DNA from: Epithemia pelagica
Taxonomy: Eukaryota > Bacillariophyta > Bacillariophyceae > Surirellales > Surirellaceae
NCBI GenBank assembly: GCA_946965045.2
Contig: OX337231.1
Coordinates: 3,720,001 to 3,784,000, forward strand
DNA length: 64,000 nucleotides
Reading direction: 5' to 3'
The position numbers were made by a program, and so were the translations under genes. Numbering within the stretch: the stretch's first letter is position 1; each line of letters starts with the position of its first letter. Of this stretch, positions 46,303 through 57,790 are shown one piece after another. The notes under the pieces are model-generated. The model had not been told where the DNA came from. It was given only the letters and a program-made list of their open reading frames with translations, and made no database searches.

Positions 46303-48145
46303 GGTGGTGGCAAGTATGACTTGTTGTTGTTGTTTCCAGGATAGCCAAGGGATTCGTGTGTGAAAGGGTCTCTGTGGAACACACAAGCTTCTCGTTTTTT
46401 CTTATGTTATAATATTTGATAGTATCAATGACTCTCAAACCAAAAAAGGGTGTTTGGAGATGGATTCGTGTCTGGAGCAGGCGCTTCTTCTTCAGATTTC
46501 GATGCGAACTCACACGATGCGATGTCAGGTTGCCAATGGCCCGCTAGTGTTCCTTTTTTTAGTTTTCACGATGCAGACACACACACTCCTTCTTGATTCA
46601 CTTGGAACGAGAACAAGAAGAGAGCCACCAAACCAAAAGGCAATGAGAATGGAGGAGCAGATGGATCTGCCCAATTTTTTTCTAGGTAGGCGGCGCAAAC
46701 AAGCAAACACAGACAACAATTGCTGCAGCGTCCACTTGAATGGTGGGGAAGGATTGTTCTGCCAAAAAAAAACTCGTTGGTGATGTATTAGTTCTGTTGT
46801 TCGGTTGAGCAGTAATTTGTTCTGTCTTTTGTTGTTCTCACGCCTCTGGTTCTGATTTCAAAGTGGGAAGTTCTCAACAAGAGGAGGCAACCAACAATAC
46901 ACTGCGAAACCAAGAAAGTGAGCGCAAACATTCGTTCCGTTGCTTTGGTTGTGCAACCCCGCCACGTTTGGCAGTCGACGTGATTGGTCCAATCCACCCA
47001 TGGATTGCCACAGATGGCGCCGACACGTGCGAATGCGTGCCACTTTGGGAACTTGAGCGGGTGCAGTCAACATCCAGAAAGATTCATTATATAAGAATAC
47101 TCCGTCGTAACCGCTCGAAAGTTGCGAAGCGTCCCCTATCACCAATCGTTATGGTTCGCATGTGGTTCGCATACTTACGACGCAAGTCTGCCGTTTGCTT
47201 GTCACCGTGACAGGCAAACGATAGCACTCGGGACTCGGGCGAATCTGACACACCTGGCAGCAGATGCTTGCCATGTTTTCGACACGAGAGATTCAAAGTT
47301 TCACTGTTGGCAGCAGACGTTAATTTATTTATGCCGACGGTTATATTTTGCTCCGCTATCCGCTATTTTCCCCGCTATTCGGGGCCCTAAATAGCGGCAA
47401 AAATAGCGGATGGCGGAGCTGTTTAGCGGTTAGAGGAGATGGTGGAGTTCGATAGCGGGTGGAGATAGCCTAACTACTAACGACGAGCTGCGACTAGAAG
47501 CACCAAGTACTACTACCTACTACACTATTATTTTGTGTTTTGCGAAATCCAGAAGACAGAAGACGATAATGTTATTGTCTTCTCATTTTTGCATCGACCA
47601 CTTGAGTCGAAAAGCGAAAAGGCGATAGTATAGGGCTCGGACCAAGACGGAATGACTTAATGGCATTGAATTCGATTTAGGAATAGCCAAGAAGGGTGTT
47701 GAAGAACTGACAGTGTCCCAATGGGCATCTCAAGAGAGAGAATGACGCAATACGCAATCCTCGATCGAAATTGATAGTATTGTTCGATAATTCCAATGTT
47801 AGGGGTTGGCTACGTTGGTTGGGTGTTGGGTTGCCCTACAAAAAATAATACTACTCGTACTACGAACTACGAGTACTTGTAACTAGTAAAGATTGCCCAA
47901 TACACAACCCGAAACTGGTCGTACCGTACAGAGTTTCAATGAAAGAGTACCAATTATTGAAGATTGGCCACCTGCGACGAATTTTGAAAAGACTCGGAAA
48001 ATTGGAACTCGCTATTCCTCTCCGCCTCACCAGCCAACGCCACCACAATCATAGAAAATTGGTTCCTTGATTAGAGACCACAACAACCACCACCACCACA
48101 TTCATCTTCGTGTTGTTGTGATCCATCATCATCATCATCATCATC
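46303..48145. other. Intergenic, 1.8 kb
   Basis: No gene recognised. It contains a fragment of the TTA-target transposon family at 47269-47470. Confidence 0.5.
47269..47470 (-). mobile_element. Partial copy of the GGCTATCTCCACCCG element
   Basis: Reverse complement of the left 215 bp of the element at 11819-12611, including the shared TTAATTTATTTATGCCGACG block and the TAGCGG-rich subterminal part. It ends in GGTGGAGATAGCC followed by TAA, consistent with a TTA/TAA target. The opposite terminal repeat is not found upstream, so this copy is truncated or very diverged on its other side. Confidence 0.8.
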
Positions 48146-49054
48146 ATGTTGGGTGATTTGATTGCCCATTCCCTCCTTCGCCATTCGTTGCGAAGCGTCA
48201 AACTGGAGGAGGCCACCAGCAGCAACAGCAATGTTGTGGGTGGTAGTAGTACCACTAGCAGCACTCCTAGCAGACGTCGTTGCAAACGAGGACGCAAATC
48301 CTCTTCGCATGGTGGAGGTGGATTTGTGTACATTTATCAACCGACATCTTACCTCATGGCCAATGGAACAACCTGCAGTAGTACAACTTCGAATACCAAT
48401 TCCTCCCACCCATCCAGTCGATCCTCACACCACCACCATCCAGCTGCTTCTTCCAGCATGGGATGTTGCATGTTGATGCGACAAACACCGGAAGCCCTGA
48501 CGGAATTGTTGAGTCATCATTATGCGCAACAGCAACAACAATCTCAACCAGAAGCAACTTGCAGCAAGGAATCCACCAATCATTCGAATTCCGGACGAAT
48601 CAAGCATCGATCCTATGGATTGGCCAATCGCATTCAACGATCGCATCGAGTGGAGTCCTGGACATCGCAACGAACACTGATGTCCACCACCACCAAGGCG
48701 GAAGACGATGAGGACGAACCAGAACCAAGTCAACAAGAACAAGAAGAAGGAGAGTCAGCAGAAAGCAACACTGGATCCACTTCCACAGCAACCACTTCAA
48801 CTACTACAACCACAACCAACGATGGACCATCTGGTCGAGGTCGCCGTTTGGGACTGAGAAAAAGTCGCTCCTTGCAACTCCACACCGATTCCTCCTCCTT
48901 TTGGTCGCGTTCGTCGTCTTGTGCGGGTCTCTTGGTGCCGGAGCCACCATGTCCAACGCGTCGCCACCACAAACTTCGATCGTTGTTGCAACGAAGTCGA
49001 TCCCACAAGGGGAATCCTGACACGAGCCGTCTTTCCAGCAACTCGCAAGCCTAG
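48146..49054 (+). CDS. Hypothetical low-complexity protein
   Basis: 302 aa, single exon, not recognised. It begins MLGDLIAHSLLRHSLRSVKL, which could form an amphipathic helix, followed by a basic RRRCKRGRKSSSHGGGGFVY patch. The rest alternates Ser/Thr-rich, Gln-rich and acidic (EDDEDEPEPSQQEQEEGES) stretches and ends in Arg/Ser-rich sequence (RLGLRKSRSLQL, LLQRSRSHKG) resembling phosphorylation sites. It is a real gene by length and ATG context, but could have further exons. Confidence 0.55.
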   Translation: MLGDLIAHSLLRHSLRSVKLEEATSSNSNVVGGSSTTSSTPSRRRCKRGRKSSSHGGGGFVYIYQPTSYLMANGTTCSSTTSNTNSSHPSSRSSHHHHPAASSSMGCCMLMRQTPEALTELLSHHYAQQQQQSQPEATCSKESTNHSNSGRIKHRSYGLANRIQRSHRVESWTSQRTLMSTTTKAEDDEDEPEPSQQEQEEGESAESNTGSTSTATTSTTTTTTNDGPSGRGRRLGLRKSRSLQLHTDSSSFWSRSSSCAGLLVPEPPCPTRRHHKLRSLLQRSRSHKGNPDTSRLSSNSQA

Positions 49055-49691
49055 GAGGCTTTTACAAAAATACCATGGAGGAAACCCCCATGCCGACAGA
49101 CTTGTGTGGAACAAGACTTTGATCGGCGAGCCCGTTCCTCCCAAGGTATCTCAACTCCTCCCCTTCCTCTTTTTTGGTTGGTTGTCTCGGGAGTCTAGTC
49201 AGTCGATGGCCTCCTATCTACACTACAAAAGAAGGACCAGCTAGTTACTTTCATAACAAGACACACGTTTTCTACTAATTTTTGGTTTTGACACAGAGAC
49301 TCCATTCATTCGATATTGGTTCCATGTTCTACTTAGAAAGCTTCACGGTACCTCTAGTAACGAACGACAGGATCCGACGGTGGCTGTGGTCCATTCCGTC
49401 CAACCACCGCAACAACAACGCATCATCATCCTGTCCTCCACCAGAGATAGACATCAAACACCACCGTCTGGATTTTTCTTCACCTAGCTACGTTGTGCAA
49501 CGTGGATCGATGGACGAGGCACAAACGGGGGTCGACTGGCGCTGTCCCCCCAAGATTGGGGGGAAGGTCGAAAAATTTGGTCGCGCGTGCGCGCCCTGCC
49601 AACAAAGAGAACGCAAAAAAAAAACTCGCTGCTCAATTCTCTCGTGCTGCCTTTCATTTCTTGTCGACAGTGTCAAGCGCCGTGACCGACC
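49055..49691. other. Intergenic, 0.6 kb
   Basis: Nothing recognised; the probable promoter of the kelch gene lies at its end. Confidence 0.5.
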
Positions 49692-50948
49692 ATGACAACG
49701 ACACTGAAAGAACAAGCATGGCAGTCGGGCCTTGTCCTGTTACAAGACGAGACACCGGAATGGAATTTCGAGGACTGGCCTCCTCTTGAGGGTGGATGGC
49801 GTTTTCGTCATGCTTTGGTCGTACTTTATCATCCCGATCCAGACCATGACAGCAACAACAACAACAACAAGAGACAAACGGTCGTCGTGTTGGGAGGAGC
49901 CGACAATCGATATAATACTACCAACTCCGTTCTGTTCCTGAATTTGGATGATGGCCAGAAGAAGCAGTGGCGAGACGGGCCACCCATGAACACGAGTCGT
50001 GAAGGACATGCCGCTGTGGTTTGCAACGGAGGGGTTTATGTTGTTGGAGGAGAAGACAGTTCATTTTTGACTTGCATCGAAAGAATTGATTCCACTGATT
50101 TGCTGCAAGAACCATCTTCGACTTTTAGCAGCAGCACAACACATGAGAGTTGTTGGACAAGATTGACCTGTCGGTTATCCGAGGAACGATGGGGATGTTG
50201 TGCTGTGGCAGTTCGCAACCGATACATTGTTGTAATGGGTAGTGGACGCAGCAATCGTTATTTGTCGTCGGTGGATATTTTGGATACCAGCAACCACACT
50301 GTCACTGCGGGACCAAACATGACTGTTCCACGAGCATGCTGTGCCAGTGCGGTCATTGGTCAACGCATCTTTGTGGTTGGAGGCTGTAACGACGAGGATG
50401 GCTATCTTGACTCGGTCGAGTATTTGGACTATGCAACACACTGTGACAGTGATGATGAGACAAACAAGGAAACTGGTTCGACGTTCCTTTCTTTCTCACC
50501 CACCTGGACCACTCATTCGGAGTTGAGGCTTGTCAATGTACAAAGTTCTATTGCCAGTTCTTGTGCCACGGTTGCCGTGGGATCGTGTCTGGTTGTGGCC
50601 GCAGGAAGCCGTCCAACCGTCCAAGTCTTGGATACGCACCGCAACAACCACGTGTGGAATCTCCCACCCTTGGGAAATGACCGCGATGGCTGCACTCTGG
50701 TGACGGTTGCCAATCAAGTTGCCGTGATTGGTGGACGGTACAATTCTACCTGTGCGACAGTACCAGTAATGGATCGGAATTCGTGGTGTTTTCGTCGACT
50801 GCAATCGAACGGATGGTCTCATTCACTTAAAGGTAGTATGGGTACTTTCCGAGATGCGCATGATATCTCACCCTTGTCGTCGTCGTCCACATGGACAGTA
50901 CCTTGGAAACGAGCCAGGCTCAATCCATGCCAAACTGATGGAGGGTAG
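49692..50948 (+). CDS. Kelch-repeat protein
   Basis: 418 aa, single exon from MTTTLKEQ. Successive kelch-type strands are visible: TVVVLGGADNRYN, GVYVVGGEDSSFL, RYIVVMGSGRSNRYL, RIFVVGGCNDEDGYLDSVEY, CLVVAAGSRPTVQVLD and QVAVIGGRYNSTCATV. Conserved spacing to downstream W or aromatic residues suggests a six-bladed beta-propeller. Kelch propellers usually mediate protein binding, for example as adaptors of ubiquitin ligases or actin-related scaffolds. No BTB, F-box or other partner domain is present, so only a binding role can be proposed. The N-terminal segment GLVLLQDETPEWNFEDWPPL is not kelch-like. Confidence 0.85.
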   Translation: MTTTLKEQAWQSGLVLLQDETPEWNFEDWPPLEGGWRFRHALVVLYHPDPDHDSNNNNNKRQTVVVLGGADNRYNTTNSVLFLNLDDGQKKQWRDGPPMNTSREGHAAVVCNGGVYVVGGEDSSFLTCIERIDSTDLLQEPSSTFSSSTTHESCWTRLTCRLSEERWGCCAVAVRNRYIVVMGSGRSNRYLSSVDILDTSNHTVTAGPNMTVPRACCASAVIGQRIFVVGGCNDEDGYLDSVEYLDYATHCDSDDETNKETGSTFLSFSPTWTTHSELRLVNVQSSIASSCATVAVGSCLVVAAGSRPTVQVLDTHRNNHVWNLPPLGNDRDGCTLVTVANQVAVIGGRYNSTCATVPVMDRNSWCFRRLQSNGWSHSLKGSMGTFRDAHDISPLSSSSTWTVPWKRARLNPCQTDGG

Positions 50949-53439
50949 GATGAAATCTAGCCGTTTCAAATGTCTTGAGTGGTTGGTTGACTTGTGTGTT
51001 TTCTACGTTGGATTGCAATCCTAGAACCTACACAAGTCGTTACTCAAACGTATTAGAAAGAACATGTTGCAAGAAAGAAGGTGCTTGTTGGTTGTCAAGT
51101 GCGGGAAAGGAACGACCCGATTTTTTTACCTCGACACAAGTGGCTTTGGCCATATACCCTGTTACCTGTCAGCAGTTGTGGGACAGTGCGAGAATTGTGG
51201 TCTCTTCTTTCCTCCTTTTCTCTACTAGGAACGATGGATCACAACTACCGTAGTGCAGTGAATATAGAGTCCCTGTACTACGTGCTCCTACTACAGTAGC
51301 CTCTCATCAGGCGAGGACGGATATTGGGTGGAACCAGGGCCATTTTGGCAAACGTTTGCTGCCATGGTGGTGGTAGATTCAAACGACGGCCTCTTCTCTG
51401 TCCACGAACATGACGGCTAAATCCTGATGATACGATATAGATTGGTAGAGGATTCATTGTGGTGAGAGAGGAAGAAGGAGACAATGGCACCATGGTTGGG
51501 CACCTGGAATTGTACCTTGAGATTTTGAGAAAGAGGAGGCCTCGACCGAATCGCCAAGGGATTTTGCAAAACGGACTATTGGACGATATAGGTACTAGTA
51601 CAGGACAAAAAGTCTGCTCACTAGCTATAATGTCCCGAGGCTGAAGAGGACAGAGTTCCGAGTTTCCATGCTTGTACGTGGTCTCTTGTCGGCCATGGAA
51701 CATTCGTGTCGCCTGAAACCCGATACACGACTTGACTCCAATTTTTCTCTTGGACCAGGAGCGACTCACTTCTCCACTACTTTGGAAACACTATAACCGA
51801 GTCCACATTCTTCTTCGTGTCCAAGAATTTCGTTGAGGCTTTTTTGTTCGTTGCACGGGATACCAGTTGCTTGTTTCTACTTGTTCGTATTCCGATGAAG
51901 GCCAACGACTGTCTTCTCCACCCGCTCCGCCTCGTTCCTTTTGGAGTGGCTCCCAAAGTGCACACAAGACTCTCACTGTTGAGACGATTTGCTGGGAGTA
52001 TTATAGTAGCTCCTATAGCCTTGTGCTTCGCTGAGAGAGTGACTTCCCTCTTGGACCGTTTCTTTGTTCTCCTCCGTGCCTTGATCTATTCGGTAAAAAA
52101 TAAAAAAAGAGAGATGGAACGTTAGTTTTCCCAAGGGTGGGAGAACCGCATGCTTTGGTATCGGAAATTACCTTGGGCAATTCTCGAGGCGTTCTGTTCC
52201 AAACGGAACAACCAGTCGGATGGGTCCTCTTCGATCCTCTCTTTGCGTAGCACACATGATACCCTTTCGAGGATGGTGGATCTGAAACAAAGAATCACAC
52301 GTCACACACCAATGTAGTAAGAATCCGACGGTGCAATGTACAACAACACGATCCATCGTGGATCACACACAAGGGAGGAGAGGAGAGGGAGGCTGAAAAA
52401 TGCGAGGTCGAAAGAATTGAAGATTACAGTATGCCGCGGATCCTTTTGAAGCTCACGTATTCGTCGTTTTATACTTTAAATTTCATCTTCGACTCTTTCG
52501 ACTTCGCTTTTTTCTGCCTCCCTCTCCTCCCGTTCCAACCGTGTCTCCTCCCGGTCCATCCTCCGAGCGGGGAGGATGAATCCTCCACCGAGACGGTTGC
52601 ATGCACCAGACGTTGTTGCACTAGCAGAAAAACAACGAGAGAAGAGACAATCGATGGTGCCGACAAAAGACGAGACCACACGCCAAATCCACACACACAC
52701 ACACAAAAAGCAAGGAGGACTGTCGTTGCAAGGTACGTTGTCATGTGCATCATTCTACCGCCATGGCCGTTCAATGTTCAAAATTTTCGATTTGTGGTCC
52801 GTCATGACACTGTCCGTCCGTAGGCCGTGGATGGATGGATTCGCACAATAGTTCCATTTCGTCGTTGCTGCCATGTCCTTCTTTGAATTCACTCACCTGA
52901 ATACATCTGTGACCTGTTTCCAAGTGCTTTCATCGAGTTGAGAAAAAGGGCCATACCTCCCAATGATCTACGTACATTCGTTCCACAGTTGCCGTTATGG
53001 ATAATAATATGAGCAGCCGCGTCTCCATCCACATCTGCTGGTCCCCCGGCGTTCCCCCAATTATGGGGAAATGAAAATCGACAGATCGGCTGGCTCGCCG
53101 TTTGGCCCCACAATTTTGTGTTTGTGGCTTTGGAGAGCATGGCCACACATCAACAATGGTGTGGTGTTGGAGATTGATCTTCTCGCTACAGAACTATACA
53201 CAAGACAAGATGTACCGGTCTCTCTACAGGAGAGAGCAAGAATTCTAGACAATTCCATCCGTGACACGAATGAAAGATTCCATATCGAATGGCAAGGACG
53301 CACGAGGAACGTAATTTCAACACTCGTTCATTGTCTATTATATGTGGATGGATCGATCTCTACAGAGACTTGCGCAAAACAGCACTTGCGTCACGTTGTG
53401 TTTTCAAAACACCCAGGATTGTGCACTATACTGCAGGAT
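50949..53439. other. Intergenic, 2.5 kb
   Basis: No gene I can defend. A frame from ATG 52576 reads MNPPPRRLHAPDVVALAEKQ up to a good donor (CAAGGTACG near 52730) and could be a first exon. A reverse-strand frame near 53120-52890 (QPICRFSFPHNWGNAGGPAD) reads protein-like but matches nothing I know. Confidence 0.35.
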
Positions 53440-55281
53440 TCATTCTTCCATGCGGGCCGCCGCGTTGGTGCCGGTAGCAGGTTGGGGAAGCACACTGTCC
53501 TTTGGTTTGGAGGATGACGACGACAATGATGGGACGGCCAACTGTCGTGCTTTGCGCAACAGAGGCTCGAGCATGTGTTTGCAATGACCGACATTGTCGC
53601 TAATTTCGACAAACTGGACTGTGGACCACTGACTTGCCTTGAGGCGTCGTACCGTGGGTCCCAACAAGGGTTTCCAAATGCGAAAGCGCGCCGCCTTCTT
53701 TGTTTGGGCAGCAGCAAGAGCCTTGTCGTGGTGGTGTCGTCGTCGAGAATGCTGGCTACTACTTTTCTGGAGGTGTTGTGCCACGCAATGAGCCTTGTGT
53801 ATCACGTCTCGGGTTTCCGGACGCACGGGAGAAACCGAACAATTGTTGTTGTTGTTGTTGTTGTCGTTTCTTGGATGGTCTACACCAGCAGTCGGTGCGG
53901 AGGAGGTGGTGTACTGCTGCTGCTGCTGCTGGGACTCGTCTGCAGATGGGGCAGCATCCAGTATCTTCTCTTGAAAATGGAAACGAGCAATTTCTCGAAA
54001 CAGTTCATTGTGGCCCAGTGTAATGCCCAGTGTCTGCTGTGTCTTGGTGGTCGCGGCGGCGATGGACCACGGTGCGGCTAGTCTTGCTGCCATATTACTA
54101 GTAGAGGGACCAGATGCATCCTCCTCGTCGTTGGGGTCTTGTGGTGTTTGGGGTTCGGCCCACGAGGCGAGACCTTGTTGCACGAGCTGCCGAATTCGTT
54201 CTGGTTTGGACTCGGGATTCGTCCAGTCGTCGTCGTCGTGTTTTGTGGTGCGCACGACAAACTCACTTTCGACGGGTTCAAAGTTGGAACAGCCACACAC
54301 AAAGTGCAAATCGTCGGGAAAGGTTTGTGGAATCAATCCACCCAGGAGGACAAGGACACTAGGAGGAGGATGAAATGGCACGTTTGGTTGGGTTGGAATC
54401 CTCATGGCTTGTTGGTTCGGGAGCATCGACTGCTGCGGACCACGCACCGATACTGCGGCCTGTGGTACGGTGCGGGTGGGTGGGTCTCGTGGTGGTGGTG
54501 GTGGAGGACGGGCCCGTGTAGCAGCGGCGGGAGGATTGCCACGGACCACCATGGGTGCCGCTTGCGGTTGGGACCATTGAGCAATGGCTGGAATGCGTTG
54601 TAGACCTAATTCTGGACTATACAACAAACGATACAACCGCCGATCCATGGTACCGGGCACTTTCATGCAGCTTCGGCTCGGATTTGGAATGGTTGCTCCA
54701 CAAGTGATGGAGGATACCGGTGGACTGGTGGAGGGAGATTTCTCAGCAGTGGTTTGTGGTCCCATCATTGTACTATTATGAAGTTCACAAAACCAATGGG
54801 TTCCCACAAGGGGTCGCCCATCTCGAGTGGCACTCCCTGGAAGAATCACTTGATAGAGTGTCTGCGCCCGTGTCAGGACCAAGCCCACTGCCAGAATCTC
54901 CACAATGCGCCGGAGGGAAAAGACGGTGCGCATGGCTAGGGCAAAGTGGGGAGAAAATCCAACCGTGGCCCAATCATCCACCATGTCATACAAGAGGCTC
55001 ATACACACGTATCGGTCTTGTTCCAACAAGACGGCACGACCATGGTAGGGGTCCTGCGCATTGCCCCAAGCCAGGGCGACTGCCTGGGCCCAGACCTCGG
55101 AATCCGACGAATGCCGGGCCTTGTCCTCCTGAAGTCGTTGCAATGCCTTTTGAAAGACGCTGTCTTCGAAACGGGCAACGTACCGTTGGATCTGGGAAAC
55201 GTAATGATTCCAACGTGAATGGTCCAATGCTGACGAGGAGGACGCTGCTGTTGGCGATATCCGCACTTTGGTCATTTCCAT
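53440..55281 (-). CDS. Unknown-domain protein A (one domain copy)
   Basis: 613 aa from MEMTKVRI; an in-frame ATG at 55398 would add 39 residues. Not a family I recognise. Residues about 15-235 match the domain repeated twice in the gene at 58277-59659: SVFQKALQRLQ, VWAQAVALAWGNAQDPYHGR, DRYVCMSLLYDMVDDW, RRIVEILAVGLVLTRAQTLY, GTHWFCELHNS and MDRRLYRLLYSPELGLQ. The rest is a Pro-rich linker, a region with LVLLGGLIPQTFPDDLHFVC, and a basic C-terminal third (KKAARFRIWKPLLGPTVRRL). No signal peptide or membrane segment is seen. It is transcribed divergently from the UIM/ADP-ribosyltransferase-like gene, with 448 bp between the starts. Confidence 0.75.
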   Translation of the reverse strand: MEMTKVRISPTAASSSSALDHSRWNHYVSQIQRYVARFEDSVFQKALQRLQEDKARHSSDSEVWAQAVALAWGNAQDPYHGRAVLLEQDRYVCMSLLYDMVDDWATVGFSPHFALAMRTVFSLRRIVEILAVGLVLTRAQTLYQVILPGSATRDGRPLVGTHWFCELHNSTMMGPQTTAEKSPSTSPPVSSITCGATIPNPSRSCMKVPGTMDRRLYRLLYSPELGLQRIPAIAQWSQPQAAPMVVRGNPPAAATRARPPPPPPRDPPTRTVPQAAVSVRGPQQSMLPNQQAMRIPTQPNVPFHPPPSVLVLLGGLIPQTFPDDLHFVCGCSNFEPVESEFVVRTTKHDDDDWTNPESKPERIRQLVQQGLASWAEPQTPQDPNDEEDASGPSTSNMAARLAAPWSIAAATTKTQQTLGITLGHNELFREIARFHFQEKILDAAPSADESQQQQQQYTTSSAPTAGVDHPRNDNNNNNNNCSVSPVRPETRDVIHKAHCVAQHLQKSSSQHSRRRHHHDKALAAAQTKKAARFRIWKPLLGPTVRRLKASQWSTVQFVEISDNVGHCKHMLEPLLRKARQLAVPSLSSSSSKPKDSVLPQPATGTNAAARMEE

Positions 55282-55729
55282 GTTTGTCTGTCGCTTGAGG
55301 TTTGTGTCGTTTTCAATTTTATGAGGAAAGGCGACTCTGGGATAACGGATGGAATATGGAATGCGGATCGAGCGTCTGTCTGTCTCTCCTGTGTACATCC
55401 ATCCGGTCGCATATTGTAGTCCTCATCGTTTGGATATCAATTATTTCTCTAATTGGGTTATATAAAAAAGATTCACTACAACCGCTGAGAATTTGTGAAC
55501 AAGCCGAGACCCGCAACTTTCCACGTCTCATTTGCGGAGTTGATAGAGATGGGAAATCAAGTTTTGGTGGGAACGATCTACAAGCAAATGCGACTTTCAC
55601 GTACCGCAACGCATCCGTCCTGGAAACGATGCAGTGAGTCAGGTAGGTCCGAAAGGACCATTGTCGTTGGCCGTGTGATCATTGGGATCCATATCTAAAA
55701 GTAATCTCGCCGAAACGAGCACCTAGATA
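55282..55729. promoter_or_regulatory. Candidate bidirectional promoter region
   Basis: 448 bp between two divergent starts. It includes TATATAAAAAAG near 55459, a possible TATA element for the forward gene. Assignment is by position only. Confidence 0.3.
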
Positions 55730-57790
55730 ATGAATTCCAGAACAAACGAACAGCACCAAGAAGAGACCCTTGAGAGTGCAGCTGAATCCGCGACAACACG
55801 GTCCCCAAATGAAGATTGTCCTTCGGAAAGAGCCTTAGTAGGAGACGTGGATAGGACCAAATGCAAAGATCACCCGGCCAGTATAACCCGTGGTGGACTT
55901 GAACAAAGTGTCTCGGAAGCAGATCCACAGGCTTGCTCGTACGGCAACCATGTCGTCGACGAGGACGACGATTTGTATGGCAGCCATATCCTCGACGAGG
56001 TTGAGGATGATGATGACGACCTTACCAGAGCCATGCAGGAATCCCTCAAAGACGCAGTGTTAGTTTACGACACACACTCAAAGCCACCGCCAGGCGAAAA
56101 AGGTGGTGTTTCAGACTTGCAACGTACAGAACCCAACGAAGATTATGACGCAGATCTCGCAACGGCTCTTGCGGCATCTCTAGCCAAACTTGGGAATGTA
56201 CACCACCAGGGAAAGTACACCAGCAGCAGTCAGAATATTGAAGGAAATGCTCTGCGAGTTGGTGCTGCAGCACCAAATCAGAGTACTTTGAGCGACGAGG
56301 CCAATGCCAGGGCTCTTGATGTACCCTTCCAGGACATGAGCCAACTCTTGGATTCTCCCAAACAAAATACAGTAGAGCAAGAGGAGGATTACGACGCAGA
56401 TCTAGCCGCAGCTATCGATGCATCTCTCGCCGTCAAGTTGGGGAATGAAGACGACCAGAAAAAGAAGCCTTCCGTAATGCACGGTCAAGATGCCAAAGAA
56501 GAGGCCGATTCCATGAAAGCCACCCTGTATCCCAAGCCATGCATTGGCGATCGCGCACAGAAACAAAACTCCAAGGATCGCACAGGCAAAGAACTACAAC
56601 CAACAGAAAAAGATGGCGTTCCTCACCAGCAGCCCACAGAACCGGATAAAGAATATGATGCAGATCTCGCACAAGCAATTAAACCATCTCTTGTCGAACT
56701 TGGGAGTGTGTCTGACGACGAGCTTACGAAACCATTTGCAGTGCCTATTCAAGATACAGTAGAAACGGTTTGCCCGATGGAGGGCATAACATATTACTGG
56801 CCTTCCTGTAAGCATGCCCAGAATTTAGATGATTTGGATGGTCCCGTCAATGAATGTGCCAAGAGCGGTGCCGAAGAATTAGGGCTAATATGGCGCAGCG
56901 ATGCCGACTATGCCAGGGCCTTACAACAGCAATTCGATCTCTGTGATCAACGCTATACAAAAGGACTGGAACATGTCCACTTTGCCTCCACACATACGGG
57001 ACGAGCCTGGCAATTGGTGGAACTCGTGTTGAATCTCCAACAAGAATACCGACTCCAACAAACCCTGGAGCAGTCACGTCTGAAGTTGCAGACAACACCG
57101 GTCTCATACGCCATGAAAGAAACAAGTTGGATCCAGGCCATTGCATTGGATGATATGATTCCCATGGCGGAAAAGCTGATTGCCACACAAAACGAGTATC
57201 GGCATCAACGCAAACCCGTCCATGTGGATATTGGGTACCACTGGACACGGCTAGAAAATTTAGGTCGAATCCAAACCAACGGATTGCTCACCAAAGAGGA
57301 ACGAGATTCCAAACTGATTCGGGTTTCTAACAATGGTTCGTCTTTTGGGGATGGAATATATACCGCCAACGATCCTTACTCTTATTGTGGTCGATACGGA
57401 CGAATCTGCATCATGGTGGCGCGTCTCCGGGGAATGCTCACCACAAAACGTTTTCACGAAAGGGGTGATACCCTTGTGGGCCGCAACGGTCTAGTGCACG
57501 TGTTGGCCACATCGGGACAATGCATTCCACTCATGTATTTTTATGCTGATTTGATTGACCCCGAAGATCCCGATTTCCCCGGCAATACATGGGTCCACCA
57601 GCATCATGTCAAGCTACAAGAAATGGTTGACAGAGTCTTCAATCAAGAAAGTCGTGACGGTAATACAGTTTCCTTCCAGACCCCGGTTGCCAAAGTGTTG
57701 TGTGCGGAGGATGCAAAACACCACTTTGACTCTTTGAACAGGTGGAGAGAAGACGACCGTCCAAGTTTAACCAAACCCAACCTATTTTAG
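55730..57790 (+). CDS. UIM-repeat protein with ADP-ribosyltransferase-like domain
   Basis: 686 aa, single exon from MNSRTNEQ. Four ubiquitin-interacting-motif-like helices are seen: DDLTRAMQESLKDA (about residue 96), YDADLATALAASLAKLG (138), YDADLAAAIDASLAVKLG (221) and YDADLAQAIKPSLVELG (307). The pattern acidic-x-x-A-x-x-x-S with leucines is the UIM signature. After a helical region (WQLVELVLNLQQEYRLQQTL) a PARP-like fold follows at about 497-620: GYHWTRLENLGRIQTNGL resembles the HGT motif with its His, SSFGDGIYTANDPYSYC matches the FGxGIYFA...S-x-x-Y motif, and LMYFYADLID stands where a strand with Glu is expected, without an obvious Glu. UIM plus PARP is known from human PARP10. Ubiquitin-directed mono-ADP-ribosylation is plausible; activity is not assured. 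Confidence 0.75.
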   Translation: MNSRTNEQHQEETLESAAESATTRSPNEDCPSERALVGDVDRTKCKDHPASITRGGLEQSVSEADPQACSYGNHVVDEDDDLYGSHILDEVEDDDDDLTRAMQESLKDAVLVYDTHSKPPPGEKGGVSDLQRTEPNEDYDADLATALAASLAKLGNVHHQGKYTSSSQNIEGNALRVGAAAPNQSTLSDEANARALDVPFQDMSQLLDSPKQNTVEQEEDYDADLAAAIDASLAVKLGNEDDQKKKPSVMHGQDAKEEADSMKATLYPKPCIGDRAQKQNSKDRTGKELQPTEKDGVPHQQPTEPDKEYDADLAQAIKPSLVELGSVSDDELTKPFAVPIQDTVETVCPMEGITYYWPSCKHAQNLDDLDGPVNECAKSGAEELGLIWRSDADYARALQQQFDLCDQRYTKGLEHVHFASTHTGRAWQLVELVLNLQQEYRLQQTLEQSRLKLQTTPVSYAMKETSWIQAIALDDMIPMAEKLIATQNEYRHQRKPVHVDIGYHWTRLENLGRIQTNGLLTKEERDSKLIRVSNNGSSFGDGIYTANDPYSYCGRYGRICIMVARLRGMLTTKRFHERGDTLVGRNGLVHVLATSGQCIPLMYFYADLIDPEDPDFPGNTWVHQHHVKLQEMVDRVFNQESRDGNTVSFQTPVAKVLCAEDAKHHFDSLNRWREDDRPSLTKPNLF

